Shown piece by piece: positions 61,516 through 64,000 of a stretch of DNA of 64,000 bases. The notes beneath the pieces are model-generated. The model was not told where the DNA came from. It saw nothing but the letters and a program-made list of their open reading frames with translations, and did no database searches. The DNA comes from CAVXTF01 sp963701375 (lineage in GTDB: Bacteria > Actinomycetota > Acidimicrobiia > Acidimicrobiales > CAVXTF01). The stretch is from NCBI GenBank assembly GCA_963701375.1, contig CAVOZT010000001.1, forward strand, positions 248,001-312,000, in the 5' to 3' direction. A program made the translations under genes and the position numbers. How positions within the stretch are numbered: position 1 is the first letter of the stretch; the number at the start of each line of letters is the position of its first letter.

Positions 61516-62733
61516 TCAACCGGCGGCGTCTCGCGCCGCCAAGACTCTTCCTGTCACTGCTCCCAGATCGACGTCGTTTGCGGTCCTTGTGTCATTACCG
61601 CACCATGCGCGGATTGTCACCGTGTCACCGTCTTCCAGCCATGTTCGCCTGGAACCGTCGTCCAGTTGGACGGGGCGCTCACCGCCCCAGCCGAGCTCCA
61701 TGAGACTGCCTAAGGAGCTTCGTTCGGGCCCTGAGATCGTGCCTGTTGCGAGGAGATCCCCGGTCCTGAGCGACGCGCCGTTCGAAGTCAGGTGAGCGAC
61801 CAGCTGTTCTGGCGACCAGTGCACGCAACGGGCCTCGGGGCGGCTGACCACTGTCGAATTGATCGAAAGCTCGAGGTGGATGTCGAAGGCGCGCGGCTGA
61901 GGGATGCGGAGGTGATCCGGAACTTCGGGTCCTTGGTCGGGGCCGTCCGCCCTGAATCTCTCGAGTACTCGAAGAGGCACGACCCACGCCGAGATCGAGG
62001 TCGAGAAGGACTTGCCGAGGAAGGGACCAAGTGGCTGGTATTCGAAGGCTTGGATGTCGCGAGCGGACCAGTCGTTTACGAGCACCACCCCGAAAATGTA
62101 TTCGGACGCTTCGGTGACGGGCACGGGCCGGCCGCGTGCGCTTTGAGTTGCGATCACATAACCAAGCTCGACCTCCACGTCGAGACGCTCCGTCGGCAGG
62201 TATCGCGGACCCTCCGGCGTCGCGACCATCCCGGATGGACGTTGCACGCTGGTTCCGCTCACCACAACGGTGCCGTTCCGCCCGTGGTATCCCAAAGGTA
62301 AGTGTCGCCACGCCGCGGGAAGAGGGTCGGAGCCTGGCCGAAGTATCCGTCCCATGTTCGACGCGTGGTACTCGGAGGCGTAGAAGTCACAGAAGTCCGC
62401 GACCTCTACAGGACGGTAGAGGATCGTCGAGCTCAGCGGGAGCAGCGCGTCATCAAGGGCTCCTGTGGCAAGCAACTCAGTCAACGCCGCGTCGACTTCT
62501 TCCCACAAACCGCGCCCGGACGACATGAAGCGGTTGAGAGTGGGCTCCTTGAAGTAGTCCTCCGGCAGGTCGAGGGCTGTTAGGCGACCCGTGACCTGAA
62601 GGCGATCAAGGTCGAGCGCGAAATCGCCGAGCTTCGCCAACATCCGCGGACGGACGTCGTCGGTGCGTCCGATCCCGTACCCTTCGACCGCGTGCGACAG
62701 ACCGGTGGTTCCCGCAGAGTCGACCTCGCTCAC
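61516..62733 (-). CDS. fahA: Fumarylacetoacetase
   Basis: 405 residues. It hydrolyses fumarylacetoacetate to fumarate and acetoacetate. Hallmarks: FYASEYHASNMGRILRPGSD (acidic metal region), HLPLGYHGRNGTVVVSGTSV with the catalytic His, PTERLDVEVELGYVI, FGVVLVNDWSARDIQAFEYQ, PLGPFLGKSFSTSISAWVVP and ASLRTGDLLATGTISGPER. The start is GTG. It lies 18 bases after hppD and 10 before hmgA, so the three form one operon. Confidence 0.92.
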   Translation of the reverse strand: MSEVDSAGTTGLSHAVEGYGIGRTDDVRPRMLAKLGDFALDLDRLQVTGRLTALDLPEDYFKEPTLNRFMSSGRGLWEEVDAALTELLATGALDDALLPLSSTILYRPVEVADFCDFYASEYHASNMGRILRPGSDPLPAAWRHLPLGYHGRNGTVVVSGTSVQRPSGMVATPEGPRYLPTERLDVEVELGYVIATQSARGRPVPVTEASEYIFGVVLVNDWSARDIQAFEYQPLGPFLGKSFSTSISAWVVPLRVLERFRADGPDQGPEVPDHLRIPQPRAFDIHLELSINSTVVSRPEARCVHWSPEQLVAHLTSNGASLRTGDLLATGTISGPERSSLGSLMELGWGGERPVQLDDGSRRTWLEDGDTVTIRAWCGNDTRTANDVDLGAVTGRVLAARDAAG

Positions 62734-62751
62734 CGCTAACAGGTTGCCGCG

Positions 62752-63897
62752 TTAAAGGTTGCCGCGCCGCGCTTGCTCGACCTCTATCGCCTCGAACAGG
62801 GCCTTGAAGTTCCCTTCGCCGAACCCGGTCGCACCCTCGCGCTGGATGATCTCGGCGAAAAGCGTGGGCCGGTCCGAAAGGTTCTCGGTGAACACCTGGA
62901 GCAGGTACCCGCTGCCTTCGACGTCGACGAGGATCCCGAGACGCTGCAGGTCTGCCCACGGCAGGTCGAGACCGTCGCACCTCGCACGAGCGTTTTCGTA
63001 ATAGGTGCCCGGCGGGACCAGGAAGCGCACTCCGCGCCTGCGCAGCTCGTCGACCGAACGCACGATGTCCCGCGTGGCCATCGCAACGTGTTGAACCCCG
63101 GGTCCTCCGTAAGTTTCCAAGTATTCCTGGATCTGGCTCTTGCCCTTTCCGGGTGCCGGCTCGTTTATGGGCATGGTGACAGAAGCACCGTTCCATACGA
63201 CGGTCGAGCGGAGGGCGGAGAACTCAGTCGAGATCTGGTCGGCTTCGAAATGCCTCATCTCGGTGAAACCGAGAACGTTCTCGTACCACTCGACCCATTG
63301 GTCGAGCCTTCCCTCCTCCACGTTTCCGACCACGTGGTCCACCGCGCTCAGCCCCGCAGGCTGACCGAGTCCGAACGTCGGAAGCCTCTCTGTGGTGAAA
63401 CCGGGCCCGAAGACCCCGCCGTAACCGGAGCGGTCCACGATTGCGTGCTCGGTATCGCCGTACGTGGCGATGGTCGCCGACCGGACGAAACCCGACGCGT
63501 CTTCGGTCTGCTTCGGTTCTGAGACCGCACGAGCACCTCGAGTGACGGCCGACTCGAAGGCCGAGTCGACGGCTGTGGTGGCGAAGGCAACCGTGCGCAC
63601 CCCGTCGCCGTGCCGTAGGACGTGCTGTGCCACCTCAGATTCGGGGGCAAGGCCTGCTGTCACCAGGAAGCGGATCGATCCTTGTTGGAGAAGGTACGAG
63701 ACCCGATCGGTGACCCCGTACTCCGGACCCGTGTAAGCGTCGCATTGGAAGCCGAATCCCGACTGGAGCATCTGCGCAACTGAGCGCGCATTTCCGACCC
63801 ATAGCTCCAGGTGGTCGAACCCGGTCAGGAGTCCTGCCGTCGCCGGGACAGCCTCGTCAACCGAGCGGTCCTTTGGGTCTGTTCTAGTGAGAACCAT
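62752..63897 (-). CDS. hppD: 4-Hydroxyphenylpyruvate dioxygenase
   Basis: 381 residues. It turns 4-hydroxyphenylpyruvate into homogentisate. The three iron ligands are in GLSAVDHVVGNVEEGRLDQW (first His), GPGVQHVAMATRDIVRSVDE (second His) and TLFAEIIQREGATGFGEGNF (Glu). The N-terminal domain GFDHLELWVGNARSVAQMLQ is the degenerate vicinal-oxygen-chelate copy. First gene of the leftward operon hppD-fahA-hmgA. The ATG at 63897 is followed by a normal N terminus (MVLTRTDPKDRSVDEAVP). Confidence 0.94.
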   Translation of the reverse strand: MVLTRTDPKDRSVDEAVPATAGLLTGFDHLELWVGNARSVAQMLQSGFGFQCDAYTGPEYGVTDRVSYLLQQGSIRFLVTAGLAPESEVAQHVLRHGDGVRTVAFATTAVDSAFESAVTRGARAVSEPKQTEDASGFVRSATIATYGDTEHAIVDRSGYGGVFGPGFTTERLPTFGLGQPAGLSAVDHVVGNVEEGRLDQWVEWYENVLGFTEMRHFEADQISTEFSALRSTVVWNGASVTMPINEPAPGKGKSQIQEYLETYGGPGVQHVAMATRDIVRSVDELRRRGVRFLVPPGTYYENARARCDGLDLPWADLQRLGILVDVEGSGYLLQVFTENLSDRPTLFAEIIQREGATGFGEGNFKALFEAIEVEQARRGNL

Positions 63898-64000
63898 GCA
63901 ACCAGAGAACGACTTATTGGCCGCTGAGTCAAGACCCTCATAAATTAGTGAGCGATCTGTATATTAGAATGTGGATTTGTGCCACAAAATGCTCAATCAT
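63898..64000. promoter_or_regulatory. AT-rich upstream region of the hppD operon, right edge of window
   Basis: This last 103 bases is the most AT-rich stretch near the edge. On the minus strand TTGACT is visible about 32 bases before the ATG as a -35 candidate, with no clear -10. No gene is recognised in it; a rightward gene may start beyond the window. Confidence 0.3.

Overview
The window is high-GC bacterial DNA, almost fully coding, with many GTG starts and 1- to 8-base overlaps between neighbouring genes. Mycothiol-type isomerases, an Rv2466c-like thioredoxin-fold protein, F420-type oxidoreductases (LLM class and Ddn class), a class-E-like sortase fold and a recC-recB-recD operon point to Actinomycetota. 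The class is less sure; an Acidimicrobiia-like soil or aquatic lineage is my best guess, by inference. I saw no rRNA, tRNA, CRISPR array, phage or insertion sequence, and no stretch over 300 bases without a gene.

Layout. 1-4137: envelope operon of two membrane-anchored surface proteins (the first cut by the window edge), a sortase-fold protein that lacks the catalytic His and Cys, and a cupredoxin-like lipoprotein. 4166-9773: F420-type oxidoreductase, methyltransferase plus small kinase, two mycothiol-associated proteins and a metallophosphoesterase. 9875-19976: recC, recB, recD and a nitrilase-Nudix fusion, joined by 4- to 8-base overlaps. 20015-24188: NHL-repeat propeller and a Tat-exported rhamnosidase-like glycosidase. 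24295-29241: SDR, DUF503, then a sedolisin protease coupled to two membrane proteins. 29251-36191: branched-chain-type binding protein, Ddn-like reductase, quinone oxidoreductase, GGDEF-EAL protein, HDAC-like deacetylase and DinB-like protein. 36217-40547: DUF885 peptidase and an ABC-2 exporter (ATPase plus two permeases). 40591-46081: formaldehyde-activating-enzyme homologue, 2OG oxygenase, dienelactone hydrolase, chromate transporter, CmoM-like methyltransferase and serine hydrolase. 46158-51759: divergent lysine-catabolism block (RpiR-type regulator and aldehyde dehydrogenase; lysine 6-aminotransferase and a TPP enzyme). 51952-55448: two paralogous zinc-ribbon membrane proteins, a P450 and a Nudix protein. 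55459-63897: aromatic amino acid catabolism, with acetoacetyl-CoA synthetase, an Lrp-type regulator, phenylalanine hydroxylase, homogentisate dioxygenase, fumarylacetoacetase and 4-hydroxyphenylpyruvate dioxygenase.

How it works together. The last block takes phenylalanine to tyrosine and 4-hydroxyphenylpyruvate through homogentisate to fumarate and acetoacetate, and activates acetoacetate to its CoA ester. The tyrosine aminotransferase and a GST-type maleylacetoacetate isomerase are not visible; a mycothiol-dependent isomerase-family protein nearby is a candidate for the latter. The lysine block would convert lysine to 2-aminoadipate.

Quality warning. Six conserved genes (recC, recB, DUF885, the ABC ATPase, chrA and lrp) carry one or two single-base frame breaks while the protein sequence continues at once in another frame. 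This looks more like residual indel errors in the assembly than real gene decay, so I annotate each as one gene. The most unusual biology I see is the operon of anchored surface proteins with a catalytically dead sortase fold.
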